Source: an uncultured Caldilinea sp.
GTDB lineage: Bacteria > Chloroflexota > Anaerolineae > Caldilineales > Caldilineaceae
DNA length: 64,000 bases
Assembly (NCBI RefSeq): GCF_937128415.1
Contig: NZ_CAKZMJ010000095.1
Coordinates: 62,001 to 126,000, forward strand
Direction: 5' to 3'
The notes beneath the pieces are model-generated. The model had not been told where the DNA came from, made no database searches, and saw only the letters and a program-made list of their open reading frames with translations. The translations under genes and the position numbers were made by a program. Of the stretch, positions 33,315-51,232 are shown piece by piece; positions within the stretch are counted from its first letter, which is position 1; every line of letters starts with the position of its first letter.

Positions 33315-33971
33315 TCAGTTGTTCCTTTCGTTGATCTGCAACGCTCGCACCAGATAGGAAAGCATCGTGAAGCACGCCTCTTCGGCGGTGTGACCAAATG
33401 TGACGACGCCGTCTTCATGGCCGGCCATCGCAAAGATGCGTTTTTGCGGCAGATCGCTTTCGACGAAGAGTCGTCTCACCTCCGCCGCCATCTCCGGTGA
33501 GCCGTAAGGGACATTGGCGGTGATCGGGACGCCTAACTTCTCTGCATTGTGCCAGATTTCAGGCGAATGGGCGTGCACCACCCACAGGATGCGACTGTCC
33601 AGGGCGTAAACCGCGCCGTGCGTCAACGACTCTGACGACGGCTTGATCGGTCCGCGCGCCGTCAGCCGATTTTCATCGGGATAACAGGCGGTCACGACGA
33701 CGTAATCTTCCGGCCCTAGCTCCGGCTTGCCGCCCGTCTGGGAGCCGGTGATGATGAAGGGGTGCTGGCCGTCCGCGCCCTCGGCTGCATCGAGCCGACG
33801 GCTGATGTTGCCGTAGCCATAGCCGCCGTAGCGGTTGGGGTCCTGGCCGATCAGATGGGTGATGAACATCAGCCGGCGCCATGCGTTGAGTTCGCGTAGC
33901 GCCTCATACGACAAAGGCGGCGCCGGCGTAAAGTCGCACTGATATTTGATGACGCCTTCTTGGGTTGACAT
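33315..33971 (-). CDS. Class II aldolase/adducin family protein
   Basis: A 218-residue zinc aldolase or epimerase. Predicted metal and catalytic residues are Glu114 (PSSESLTHG), His133 and His135 (VVHAHSPE) and His185 (MAGHEDG). Relatives include L-ribulose-5-P 4-epimerase and L-fuculose-1-P aldolase. The position between a kinase and a dehydrogenase suggests it cleaves or epimerises the phosphorylated sugar made by the operon's kinases; the exact substrate is unknown. Confidence 0.87.
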   Translation of the reverse strand: MSTQEGVIKYQCDFTPAPPLSYEALRELNAWRRLMFITHLIGQDPNRYGGYGYGNISRRLDAAEGADGQHPFIITGSQTGGKPELGPEDYVVVTACYPDENRLTARGPIKPSSESLTHGAVYALDSRILWVVHAHSPEIWHNAEKLGVPITANVPYGSPEMAAEVRRLFVESDLPQKRIFAMAGHEDGVVTFGHTAEEACFTMLSYLVRALQINERNN

Positions 33972-34004
33972 GACAGTGTTTCCTTGTTTTTATCCTTGCT
34001 TTCT

Positions 34005-35567
<1,563 letters not shown>

Positions 35568-35670
35568 TTTTTGCCTATCCCTCCTACGCGTCGACGGCGA
35601 ATGACCTTTCACCGGAGAATCCGGTCATTGCCGTCGACCAGATGGTTTTTCACAAAATCACCCCGCCATT

Positions 35671-35875
35671 CCCGTAGGTGCGGCTCCCAGCCGCACATCC
35701 TCGACAGCCCTCGAGGCGATGGGTGAACCGACAACGGTTTCCCGTAGGTGCGGCTCCCAGCCGCACATCCTCGACAGCCCTCGAGACAATGGATGAACCG
35801 ACAACGGTTTCCCGTATGTGCGGCTCCCAGCCGCACATCCTCGACAGCCCTCGAGGCGATGGGTGAACCCGGGCG
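35671..35875 (+). repeat. Three tandem 70-bp repeats with a palindromic core
   Basis: Units start at 35671, 35741 and 35811 (the last is truncated at about 65 nt). Each contains GTGCGGCTCCCAGCCGCAC, a near-perfect hairpin, and an ATCCTCGACAGCCCTCGAG segment. Units differ at a handful of bases. They fill the 318-bp gap between two operon genes (35568-35885), with no gene visible. A related single palindrome occurs near 6625. Confidence 0.85.
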
Positions 35876-35885
35876 TTCGCTCGCC

Positions 35886-36655
<770 letters not shown>

Positions 36656-36659
<4 letters not shown>

Positions 36660-38182
36660 GCAACCTCCGCCAACTCGTGGAAGAGTGGCCGCAGCGTCGG
36701 ATAGAGCTGACGATAGATGCGATAGAGCGCATCGTACCGTGCGGCGTTTTCCGGCTGCGGCGTGAAGGTCGGCCCTGTTTTAACCATGGCGGCGACCGCC
36801 TCCACAAGCGAGGGGTAAAGGCCGACGCTGGCGGCGACGAGGAGGGCGTCGCCCATGGCTGCACCGCTGGCCGCCGCAGGTAGGGTCACCGGCCGCTTCA
36901 GGACATCGGCTTTGATCTGGTTCCACAGCGAGCTGCGTGCGCCGCCGCCGACGCAGGCCAGCGTCGCCAACGCAAAGCCGGCTTCGGCCGCGGTTTCGAC
37001 GTTGTGACGCAGGCCGTAGGCTGCACCCTCCATGACGGCGCGCACAAGGTCGCCTTTGGTCGTCGCCAGCGAGAGACCGAAAAAGACCCCGCGCGCGGCC
37101 GAATCCCAGATCGGCGAGCGCTCCCCGTACATGTAGGGCAGAAAGATCAGGCGGTTGGCGCCGGGCGGGCTTTGGGCGGCCCTTGCGCTCAGAAGCTCGA
37201 AGGGATCGACGCCCTGTCGTTGCGCCTCGGCGACCTCGCGCTCGCCCAGCTGATCGCGGAACCAGCGCAGCGCGCCTCCGGTCGCCGACATGGCGCCCAC
37301 GACCAGATGCAGACCGGGGATAGGGTGCCCCAGCGGGATCAGCGCCTTGCCTCGATAGGGGGCGTCGCTGCAGATGAGCAGCACCGTCGATTGACCGGTC
37401 ATCTCCGCCGCGTCGCCAGGGCGCGTCAACCCCACCTCGACGGCGGCGGCGGTGCCGTCGGTCATGCCGGCGATGACCGGCGTCCCCGGCGCAAGGCCCG
37501 TAGCTTGAGCCGCCGCTGGAGTGACCACGCCGACCACTTCTCCGCAGGGTTTTACGGGCGGCAATTTGTCCGGATCGAGCTTCATCGCTTCCAGCAGCGT
37601 CGGCGACCATTCCCTGCGCGCGCTGTCAAAACAAAGCGTCAACGGACCATGCGAGCTGTCCATGCAGAAGACGCCGGTCAACTTGTGCACGATGTAGCCG
37701 TTGGCCTGCAAAACCTGATGGCAGCGCGCATAGACGTCAGGCTCCTGCTCGCGCAGCCAGCGTAGCTTGGGCGCCAGGTAGTAGGGGTCGATGCGTCCGC
37801 CGTTGAGGGCGGCGACCAGCTCTTCGTCCACTTCGTCCCGCAACTGTGCACACTGTGGCTCGGCGCGGCGATCCATCCAGATCAGCGCAGGATAGAGCGG
37901 ATGGCCCGCCGCATCGACCGCTGCGAGCGTCGGCGCCTGGCAACTGACGCCCACGCCGACCACCGCCTGCGCCGGAAGTCCGGCGGCTTCCAACACGCGG
38001 CGCACCACATGGCAGGTCGCCCGCCACCAGGCTTCAGGGTCTTGCTCGGCCCATCCCGGCTGTGGAAAGGCGGTCGGATACTCCTCGCCCGCCTGGGCGA
38101 GCAATGTCCCGTTGCGGTCGCAGAGGATCGCTTTGGCGGCTGTGGTTCCGATGTCGACGCCCAGGAGCGCTTCGGCGACCAT
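36656..38182 (-). CDS. FGGY-family carbohydrate kinase 2 (xylulokinase-like)
   Basis: A 508-residue kinase. LLGVDIGTTAAKAILCDRNG, TDGTAAAVEVGLTRPGDAAE and LACVGGGARSSLWNQIKAD are the FGGY phosphate and adenosine motifs and resemble XylB most of the three. GAGGG lies 5 nt before ATG 38182; a GTG six nt upstream is possible. It overlaps the following SDR gene by 4 nt, so these two enzymes are translationally coupled. Confidence 0.9.
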
Positions 38183-38184
38183 CG

Positions 38185-39252
<1,068 letters not shown>

Positions 39253-39301
39253 AGAATTTTCAGATAATGTTGCGTGTTGCGTGACAATCTATCAGCAGCG
39301 C

Positions 39302-40837
39302 CTATCGATGCCTCCGCCCGCGTTCTTTCCACACCGGCGCCATCGCCATGCGTTCCATGCGATAAAGCTCCAACTGCTCCAGCCACCAGGTGCGCCGGCC
39401 CTCGACAGGCTCGAATGCTTGCGCCGGGCGCACCATTCGCTCGATGGCTTCGGCGTAGGACGCGTACAGACCGATCGCCACGGCGGCGTTGATGGCCGCC
39501 CCGCGCGCGCCATATTCAGAGCCTTCCGCCACCAGCACCGGCGCAGCGAGTGCATCGGCGAGCATCTGCGCCCACAGCCTGCTGCGCGCGCCGCCGCCGG
39601 CCAGCCGCAAGGTGTGCACCGGCGCCGCCATCGTCTCATAACAGTCGAGCACGGAGAGCGCCACGCCTTCATAGACGGCGCGCAGCAGCGCCGCGCGCGT
39701 GCATCCTGCGCTGAGGCCGCTGAACTGCGCACGCGCCATCGGCTCGATGAACGGTGCGCGCTCGCCCGCCGGGTCGAGATAGGGATGGTAGAAGACCCCG
39801 CGCGCGCCGGGCGGCTCTTGCAGGGCGATCTGCTCCAGCAGCTCCCAGATGTTTGCGCCGGTGCGCTGCGCCTCCGCCCATTCGTGCGCGTAGAACTCCT
39901 GGGCGAACCAACGCAGATTCTGCGTGCAGGTCATCGTCGGCAGCAGGCGGATGAGCACCCCCTCCGGCGCATGGCGCATGTTGTAGCCGATGTCCGCAGG
40001 CTCGAAGATGGGGGCCTCCGTCATGATCTGATGAACGCCCGCAGTGCCGAGCACAGAGCAGGCGTGTCCGGGCGCAAAAGCGCCGACGCCCAATGCAGAC
40101 GCAGCCACATCGAACGGCCCGGCGACCACGGCGAGACCTTCCGGCAGCCCCAGCAGCTCTGCGGCGGCGAAATGCAACGGCGCCCGGTTCTGGGCGGAGG
40201 GAAGAATCGGCGGAAGCTTCGGGCGCCACGCTTCGACGTCGAGCAGAGCCAGGACGCGACCATCGAACTGCTGCATCCGCGCGTCGAAATAGGTGTGAGA
40301 GGCGTCGGTGACGTCGGTGCTCGTTTCGCCGGTCATGCGCAGGAAGAGCCAGTCCTTGGCGCGCAACACCGCCGTCGTCTGCTCCAGCGTCTCCGGCTCA
40401 TGCATTTGCAGCCAGCGCAGGTGCACGGCCTGGTTGCAGGTGTTGAGCGCCGTTCCGGTGATGGCAAAGAGCGCATGGCCGACGCCGTTCGCCCAGAGTT
40501 CCTGCACCAGGCCGGCGGTGCGACCATCGCACCAGAGGATGGCGGGGCGCACCGGACGTCCCTGGGCGCCGACCGGCCAGGTTCCATCGCCTTGACCGGT
40601 GAGACCGATCGCCAGCACCGCCTCGGGCGCAATCGCTGCCTGCTGCAACACCTGGCGCACCGTCTGTACAGTCGCCCGCCAGACGGCCTCCATATCCGAC
40701 TCCGCCCAGCCGGGCTGAGGCGACAAGAGGCTTGATGGCTGCGCAGCGACGGCGATCTCGCGACCGGCGAGGTCGAAGAGCGTGCTTTTGATCACCGTCG
40801 TGCCGGCGTCGACGCCGAGCAAGTAGTAGTTGGCCAC
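39302..40837 (-). CDS. FGGY-family carbohydrate kinase 3 (polyol-kinase-like)
   Basis: A 511-residue kinase beginning LLGVDAGTTVIKSTLFDLAG, with VAGPFDVAASALGVGAFAPG and LRLAGGGARSRLWAQMLADA. The VDAGTTVIK start and the FDVAA loop are reminiscent of erythritol-kinase-type enzymes, but this is an impression, not a match. It is the first kinase after the ABC transporter genes. The 49-nt gap to the next gene contains the direct unit GTTGCGTGTTGCGT (39269-39282). Confidence 0.87.
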   Translation of the reverse strand: MANYYLLGVDAGTTVIKSTLFDLAGREIAVAAQPSSLLSPQPGWAESDMEAVWRATVQTVRQVLQQAAIAPEAVLAIGLTGQGDGTWPVGAQGRPVRPAILWCDGRTAGLVQELWANGVGHALFAITGTALNTCNQAVHLRWLQMHEPETLEQTTAVLRAKDWLFLRMTGETSTDVTDASHTYFDARMQQFDGRVLALLDVEAWRPKLPPILPSAQNRAPLHFAAAELLGLPEGLAVVAGPFDVAASALGVGAFAPGHACSVLGTAGVHQIMTEAPIFEPADIGYNMRHAPEGVLIRLLPTMTCTQNLRWFAQEFYAHEWAEAQRTGANIWELLEQIALQEPPGARGVFYHPYLDPAGERAPFIEPMARAQFSGLSAGCTRAALLRAVYEGVALSVLDCYETMAAPVHTLRLAGGGARSRLWAQMLADALAAPVLVAEGSEYGARGAAINAAVAIGLYASYAEAIERMVRPAQAFEPVEGRRTWWLEQLELYRMERMAMAPVWKERGRRHR

Positions 40838-40890
40838 GGGTGAGGCTTTCTTCTTATTTTTGCTCTGAATTCATGGTGATTCGTGATTCG

Positions 40891-40935
40891 TGTTGCGTGT
40901 TGCGTGGTGCGTCACGCACCACGCAACACGCAACA
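40891..40935 (+). repeat. 22-bp perfect inverted repeat
   Basis: Arms at 40891-40912 and 40914-40935 are perfectly complementary around a single central C. The arms are built from GTTGCGT units also seen singly at 39269, near 62677 and near 63529. It lies between an ABC ATPase gene and a kinase gene of the operon. It could be a REP-like element or an mRNA-processing hairpin. Confidence 0.85.
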
Positions 40936-40938
40936 TCC

Positions 40939-42039
<1,101 letters not shown>

Positions 42040-42054
42040 GGTTCCTCGCTTCCT

Positions 42055-43176
<1,122 letters not shown>

Positions 43177-43182
43177 GAGGCA

Positions 43183-44046
<864 letters not shown>

Positions 44047-44098
44047 GATTCGCCTTCACTTCATCCACGCAACATCGATGCACGGTAATCGATTCTCG

Positions 44099-45001
44099 TC
44101 AATAGCCGGCGGCGCGACGCTGTGCGCGCCCCCACGCCTTGATCAGATACATGCTCGTAATATAGATAATGATGTAGAGCAGAATGGCGTACGGCAATCC
44201 TTGCGCCAGCCGCTGGAACTGGATGCTCGTGCGATAGGCGGTGAGCTGATAGGTCATCAGTGTGTTGCCTGGGCCGCCTTCGGTCATGGCGAAGATAATG
44301 TCGAACATCTTCAGCGAGTCCATCAGACGGAAGACGACCACGATGATGATGAAGGGCGAGAGCATCGGCAGCGTCAGGTTGCGGAAGGTGAACCAGAAAG
44401 AGGCGCCGTCCACGCGCGCGGCCTCAAAAGGTGCGCTGGGAAAGGAGCGCAGCCCCGCCAGCAGAATCAGGGCGACGAAGGGCGTGAACATCCAGATGTC
44501 CACCAACAACACCGAGAAGAGCGCCGTCTCCGGCGCAGCCGCCCATTGCAGCGAAGGCAGCCCTACGGCGTTGAGCATCGGGTTGAGGATGCCTACGCTC
44601 GGCTGCATCATCATCTTCCAGACCAATGTGCCGATCACCGGCGGAATGATCATGGGAAAGATCAACGTCGGCGTGAAAATCTTCGCCAGCCGGGAGTCGC
44701 GGTTGAGCAGCATCGCCACGATCAGCCCTAGCGTCAGCTCGATGCCGGTGGCGAGCAGGGCGTAAGCGAAGGTGATATAGGTGCTGTAGAGGAAATCTTC
44801 GCTCGTGAACATGCGCACGTAGTTGCGCAGCCCGACGAAGGTGTCGACGCTGCCGGGCCGGTTCAGCGCGTAGGCTGTCATCGAGTAGTAAATTGCGGTC
44901 AAGAACGGATACAGGATGCCGATCAACACCAACAATGCAGGCAGAGCGATGAACCAGGGCCGTGCGCGCACTGCGAACGGTGGACGGATGTTTTCTTCCA
45001 T
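44099..45001 (-). CDS. Carbohydrate ABC transporter permease (MalF type)
   Basis: A 300-residue permease with six helices and the EAA loop FEAARVDGASFWFTFRNL followed by LPMLSPFI. The start MEENIRPP at 45001 is chosen because GGGAAAGG lies 8 nt upstream and because longer frames would run into the strong hairpin 45028-45081. It lies after the binding-protein gene. Confidence 0.92.
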   Translation of the reverse strand: MEENIRPPFAVRARPWFIALPALLVLIGILYPFLTAIYYSMTAYALNRPGSVDTFVGLRNYVRMFTSEDFLYSTYITFAYALLATGIELTLGLIVAMLLNRDSRLAKIFTPTLIFPMIIPPVIGTLVWKMMMQPSVGILNPMLNAVGLPSLQWAAAPETALFSVLLVDIWMFTPFVALILLAGLRSFPSAPFEAARVDGASFWFTFRNLTLPMLSPFIIIVVVFRLMDSLKMFDIIFAMTEGGPGNTLMTYQLTAYRTSIQFQRLAQGLPYAILLYIIIYITSMYLIKAWGRAQRRAAGY

Positions 45002-45027
45002 AGAGGCGCCTTTCCCTGACATACGGC

Positions 45028-45081
45028 CTTCCAGAGAGTGCGTTGAAGATCGACTGTTCATCTTCATGCGCTCTCTGGAAG
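45028..45081 (-). promoter_or_regulatory. Intercistronic hairpin after the binding-protein gene
   Basis: CTTCCAGAGAG (45028-45038) pairs with CTCTCTGGAAG (45071-45081). The stem continues inward through a TGCG/TGCG wobble block and TGAAGAT/ATCTTCA to a 9-nt loop: about 22 pairs with one bulge. Such hairpins protect the upstream binding-protein mRNA and lower expression of the permeases. That role is inferred from position. Confidence 0.65.
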
Positions 45082-45106
45082 ACCTCTCCCAAACACTCCG
45101 AGTCGT

Positions 45107-46534
<1,428 letters not shown>

Positions 46535-46695
46535 AGGGTCTCTCCGGTGGAATACTGACTTGGTTCGACTAGACTTCAGCACACAATTCGGTCACGGCAA
46601 ACTCCGCCCCTTCCAACAACCTTTTCGTCCGTTTCCCCTCCTTTCTTCCTTCCAGGCAACGCAAAAAATCGTCGTTCGATTTTATTGGATGTAAA

Positions 46696-46782
46696 AGTTG
46701 CGCAGGCAGCCCACCTTTCAGAAGAGCCTCAGGCGCCCCTGGAAGGCGGTGTTCTCACAAAAGTCCCGCCGATTGCGCAACT
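46696..46782 (-). promoter_or_regulatory. Structured leader upstream of the binding-protein gene
   Basis: A 9-bp outer inverted repeat, AGTTGCGCA (46696-46704) and TGCGCAACT (46774-46782), encloses a smaller one (CCACCTT with AAGGCGGTG). A nearby palindrome, AAAATCG-N5-CGATTTT (46665-46683), could be an operator or a weak terminator. No gene is present between 46535 and 46832. Confidence 0.4.
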
Positions 46783-46832
46783 CCTACGGAGCACGCTCCC
46801 CCATGGACAAACGCTGATCCGATCGCGCGAAT

Positions 46833-47651
<819 letters not shown>

Positions 47652-47751
47652 AGATGAGCCTTTTTTGAGCGTTGCACCCTTTGTCACGACGGGCGCTTGA
47701 ATCGATCTTGATGGATAAAATGTGCTTTTGGGAGCAAAAAAATTCAAATAA

Positions 47752-47821
47752 TGAAATTTCTTGCAGGGAGCATAGCACGAACCGGCGAGGTTGTCAAGCC
47801 CCGACACGTTGCAAAATTTCA
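47752..47821 (-). promoter_or_regulatory. Promoter of the carbohydrate operon with flanking boxes
   Basis: On the minus strand, TTGACA (47797-47792), 17 nt spacer, TATGCT (47774-47769). Two TGCAAA-type boxes flank it: TGCAAAATTTCA at 47810-47821, upstream of -35, and TGCAAGAAATTTCA at 47765-47752, just downstream of -10. The arrangement suits repression or activation by the divergent SorC-family protein. Confidence 0.7.
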
Positions 47822-47981
47822 GGCCAAAGCCAGACCGGCGACCGGCATCAAACTTCAAATTTTCAATTTCTGAAGAGAAATCCAGAGAAAACAAAGACAA
47901 AAAGAGCAATGAGCTTTCGATGTGAAGATGAGTGAAAAGTCGCCGCAAGGATTTTTTAGGAGGGAAATTTGTCGGATCTGC

Positions 47982-48027
47982 TTGACATCCTTGTTGTGGA
48001 GTGTTATGCTGTGTGCAAAAATTTGCA
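47982..48027 (+). promoter_or_regulatory. Promoter and operator of the SorC-family regulator
   Basis: TTGACA (47982-47987), 17 nt spacer, TATGCT (48005-48010). At 48014-48027, over the probable start site, lies TGCAAA-AA-TTTGCA, a 6-bp-arm inverted repeat. It resembles the two boxes around the divergent promoter, which suggests autoregulation. Confidence 0.72.
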
Positions 48028-48075
48028 GACTTTCTTCCAGATCATCCATCCGTTTTTGACCGGAAGGCGCCGGCG

Positions 48076-49074
<999 letters not shown>

Positions 49075-49261
49075 GTGAACCGGTAGTGCTTGAGTACGTG
49101 TATGTCGGCGCGCCCCAACATGCGCGCCAACAGGTAAATGTTTATGCCATTGCACAGACTGTGAATCGCCATTGTGCGCCGCAAAGCATGGGGCGAAAAT
49201 GGCTTGACGCCCGTCGCTCTCTTAAGCCGCCTTGTTGCTCCAAACTTGTCGCTCCAAAATA
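49075..49261 (+). other. Host flank without a recognisable gene
   Basis: Between the regulator stop and the tRNA terminator I see no supported gene, promoter or repeat beyond a short GGCGCGCC/GCGCGCC inverted segment near 49112-49132. Confidence 0.4.
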
Positions 49262-49294
49262 GAAAACCCGCGTCAATGATTACATGACACGGGT
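49262..49294 (-). terminator. Original terminator of the tRNA-Arg gene
   Basis: On the minus strand, ACCCGTGTCA (49294-49285) pairs with TGACGCGGGT (49275-49266) with one mismatch and is followed by TTTTC. It now lies beside attL, separated from the intact tRNA by the inserted element. Confidence 0.65.
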
Positions 49295-49311
49295 CAAACT
49301 ACCAGAGGTTC

Positions 49312-49358
<47 letters not shown>

Positions 49359-49370
49359 TGTCTACGTAAT

Positions 49371-49396
49371 GTGCGCAACTGGGGACAGTTGCACAC
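49371..49396 (+). promoter_or_regulatory. Hairpin over the integrase ribosome-binding site
   Basis: GTGCGCAACT (49371-49380) and AGTTGCACAC (49387-49396) form a stem with one mismatch; the loop is GGGGAC, which contains the only Shine-Dalgarno-like sequence. The right arm touches the integrase ATG. It may act as translational control or as an operator. Confidence 0.55.
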
Positions 49397-50314
49397 ATGG
49401 CTATCACGCCTATCGAGGCAAAGCATGGGTGGATGTTGGAAGTTGCAGCGCGCAACTACACAAACTCCACGCGCGAATACTATGAGTGGTATATCGGTCA
49501 ATTTGTAGCCTGGTTGACCGATGTAGGCGTCACGTTGCTGACCGACATCACCCCGAAGCATATCCGGCTGTACCAGACCCACAAAGCAACACCTACAGAT
49601 GAAAAGCCCGGTTGGGGCGAATACACCCGACTTGCGTCCTTCCGCGCCATTCGTGCATGGCTCAATTTCTGCGTTGCAGAGGGTTGGCTATCCGTATCGC
49701 CAATCGCAAACGTCAGGGCGCCCAAGACATCGAAGGACGTGCTTCCCGACCTTTCTATAGAAGACGCCCGGCGATTGTTGGCGGCTTGTGGGACGCCACG
49801 CGAGACCGCGCTGATTTTGTTCTTACTCGATACCGGCGCGCGCGGGTCTGAAGTTATCGCTGTCAACGTCGGCGATGTGGACATGGTGACCGGCGCTGTG
49901 CGGATTACGGCAGGCAAGGGACGCAAGACTCGCACCGTCTATCTTGGGGAGAAGACCCGACGCGCGATGCTGGAGTATCACATTGCCAGCAATTGCCCAT
50001 CGGCGAACGCTCCATTATGGCGAAATCTGAACAATGACAAACGGTTGACTCGCAACGGACTGCAACAGATTATCGCGCGCATTGGTGAACGCGCCGGCGT
50101 GCGCGCCACTGGTCATATGTTCCGGCGAACGTTTGCGCTGTGGAGCTTGCGCGCCGGCATGGACATTTACAGTTTGGCGGCGCTGATGGGGCATGAAAGC
50201 ATCGACACGTTACAGCGTTATCTGCGGTTGGTTGAAGATGACACACGCAACGCGCACAGGCGATACGGCGCTGTGGACACCTTCCTAAACATCCGGGAAG
50301 GTGTATTCCCATAA
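49397..50314 (+). CDS. int: Tyrosine recombinase (integrase)
   Basis: A 305-residue site-specific recombinase. A SAM-like core-binding domain (about 12-105) precedes the catalytic domain with Arg149 (TGARGSE), Lys174 (GKGRKTR), His240-x-x-Arg243 (GHMFRRT), His266 (MGHESI) and nucleophile Tyr275 (LQRYLR). All catalytic residues are present. Lying 38 nt from attL and reading inward, it should catalyse integration into and excision from the tRNA-Arg gene. Confidence 0.95.
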   Translation: MAITPIEAKHGWMLEVAARNYTNSTREYYEWYIGQFVAWLTDVGVTLLTDITPKHIRLYQTHKATPTDEKPGWGEYTRLASFRAIRAWLNFCVAEGWLSVSPIANVRAPKTSKDVLPDLSIEDARRLLAACGTPRETALILFLLDTGARGSEVIAVNVGDVDMVTGAVRITAGKGRKTRTVYLGEKTRRAMLEYHIASNCPSANAPLWRNLNNDKRLTRNGLQQIIARIGERAGVRATGHMFRRTFALWSLRAGMDIYSLAALMGHESIDTLQRYLRLVEDDTRNAHRRYGAVDTFLNIREGVFP

Positions 50315-50337
50315 GTAGCAATCGCCCATCCCGTGGA

Positions 50338-50365
50338 CTGTGCAGGCGCTGAAGACGCTGCACAG
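50338..50365 (+). repeat. Hairpin downstream of the integrase gene
   Basis: CTGTGCAG (50338-50345) pairs with CTGCACAG (50358-50365), extended by a CG/CG pair across a one-base bulge. No T run follows; role unknown. Confidence 0.4.
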
Positions 50366-50422
50366 GGACACACCACAGGACGGGCGCAACGACATTCTAC
50401 CGTGTGAAAGGACACAAGCACA

Positions 50423-50631
50423 ATGAACGAACCCAAGCAAACACAACTGAATATCGAGAAGACCGGCTGGACGCAACTGACGCTGCTTGATGATGCCCCG
50501 GGGCCGCGGCTGATAGCTATCCGCTCTGCGCTGCGCTGCGCTGCCCATTGTGCGGTGCTCAGCTTGACCATGTCATCGGCGGCGGTGGGCTGTGCGAGTG
50601 TCCGCGCTGTGGAATGGAGCTAGACCTATGA
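50423..50631 (+). pseudogene. Zinc-ribbon small protein, frameshifted at a pentanucleotide repeat
   Basis: The start frame (MNEPKQTQLN...) reads well until TGCGC repeated three times (50527-50541), then becomes nonsense-like. In another frame directly after the repeat, a classic zinc ribbon appears: CPLCGAQL with CECPRCGMELDL. Removing one 5-bp unit joins the two into a 67-residue protein whose TGA overlaps the next ATG (ATGA at 50628), as expected for a coupled gene. So this copy is disrupted by a repeat expansion, or the sequence contains an indel error. Confidence 0.7.
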
Positions 50632-50972
50632 GCACAGTCTATCTTCTCCACTTCTCCGAACCTATCGCACCGGGGCGCCACACGGCACAGCATTATCTAG
50701 GCTACGCCGAAGACCTGGCGCCGCGCATTCATGCGCACGCGCACGGGCACGGCGCCAGACTGACACAAGTTGCGAAAGAACGCGGCTTGACCTTCGTGGT
50801 GGTGCGCACCTGGGAAGGTGACAGGAACTTCGAGCGCAAGTTGAAACGGCGTCACGCCGCGCCGCGGTTGTGTCCTATCTGCAACGGAAGACACCCGGTG
50901 CAAATGCCGCTGTTGCCGGGTGAATGTGCATTCATTCCAGAGAACCAAGACGAGGTGCGCTATGACACTTGA
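50628..50972 (+). CDS. GIY-YIG-like nuclease-fold small protein
   Basis: A 114-residue protein. STVYLLHF and HYLGYAEDLAPRIHAH resemble the two halves of a GIY-YIG core, followed by Arg- and Glu-containing helices and a C-terminal CPICN pair (Cys82, Cys85). Similar stand-alone proteins exist in actinobacteria and phages with no proven role. The start overlaps the zinc-ribbon reading frame by 4 nt. Endonuclease activity is inferred, not shown. Confidence 0.55.
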   Translation: MSTVYLLHFSEPIAPGRHTAQHYLGYAEDLAPRIHAHAHGHGARLTQVAKERGLTFVVVRTWEGDRNFERKLKRRHAAPRLCPICNGRHPVQMPLLPGECAFIPENQDEVRYDT

Positions 50973-50978
50973 CGCATT

Positions 50979-51050
50979 GTGACCGGCTCTACGCTTTGCT
51001 TTGTGGCAATCGTCGGCGCTGGCGCTGCTATCTATTGCGAAGGAGAATGA
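50979..51050 (+). CDS. Possible 23-residue hydrophobic peptide
   Basis: GTG start, product with a single hydrophobic stretch (CFVAIVGAGAAIY), stop TGA just before the next ATG. There is no convincing ribosome site. It is listed because it fits the tight packing of neighbouring genes, but it may not be expressed. Confidence 0.25.
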   Translation: MTGSTLCFVAIVGAGAAIYCEGE

Positions 51051-51053
51051 ATC

Positions 51054-51199
51054 ATGACTCGTTACACGATTGAGCTACAGCCTGACGGCAGTTGGGCAGT
51101 GCTGCGCACGGCGCGCAGATTATGGCTGAGCGCCGGGCAGGCGGCGTGTGGGACAAGCTGCGCTTGCTGGACGACGGAAGTGAAGGAAGCGGCGGGTAG
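51054..51199 (+). pseudogene. Small unknown gene, apparent 2-bp frameshift
   Basis: AAGGAG precedes ATG 51054 (MTRYTIELQPDGSW). After a GCGCGC tract (51111-51116) the frame becomes Cys/Trp-rich and poorly protein-like, while the frame two bases over continues as QIMAERRAGGVWDKLRLL to a TAG at 51199. Removing one GC gives an intact 47-residue product. Read without repair, the frame would run to 51245 and overlap the next start. Function unknown. Confidence 0.45.
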
Positions 51200-51232
51200 A
51201 ACGTCCACAGCGACGAAGAGGGAGACGATAGC

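Noticed and set aside
35671..35875. The 70-bp repeats as a CRISPR array
   Set aside because: Units are directly tandem with almost no differing spacer, there are only three, and no cas gene is nearby.
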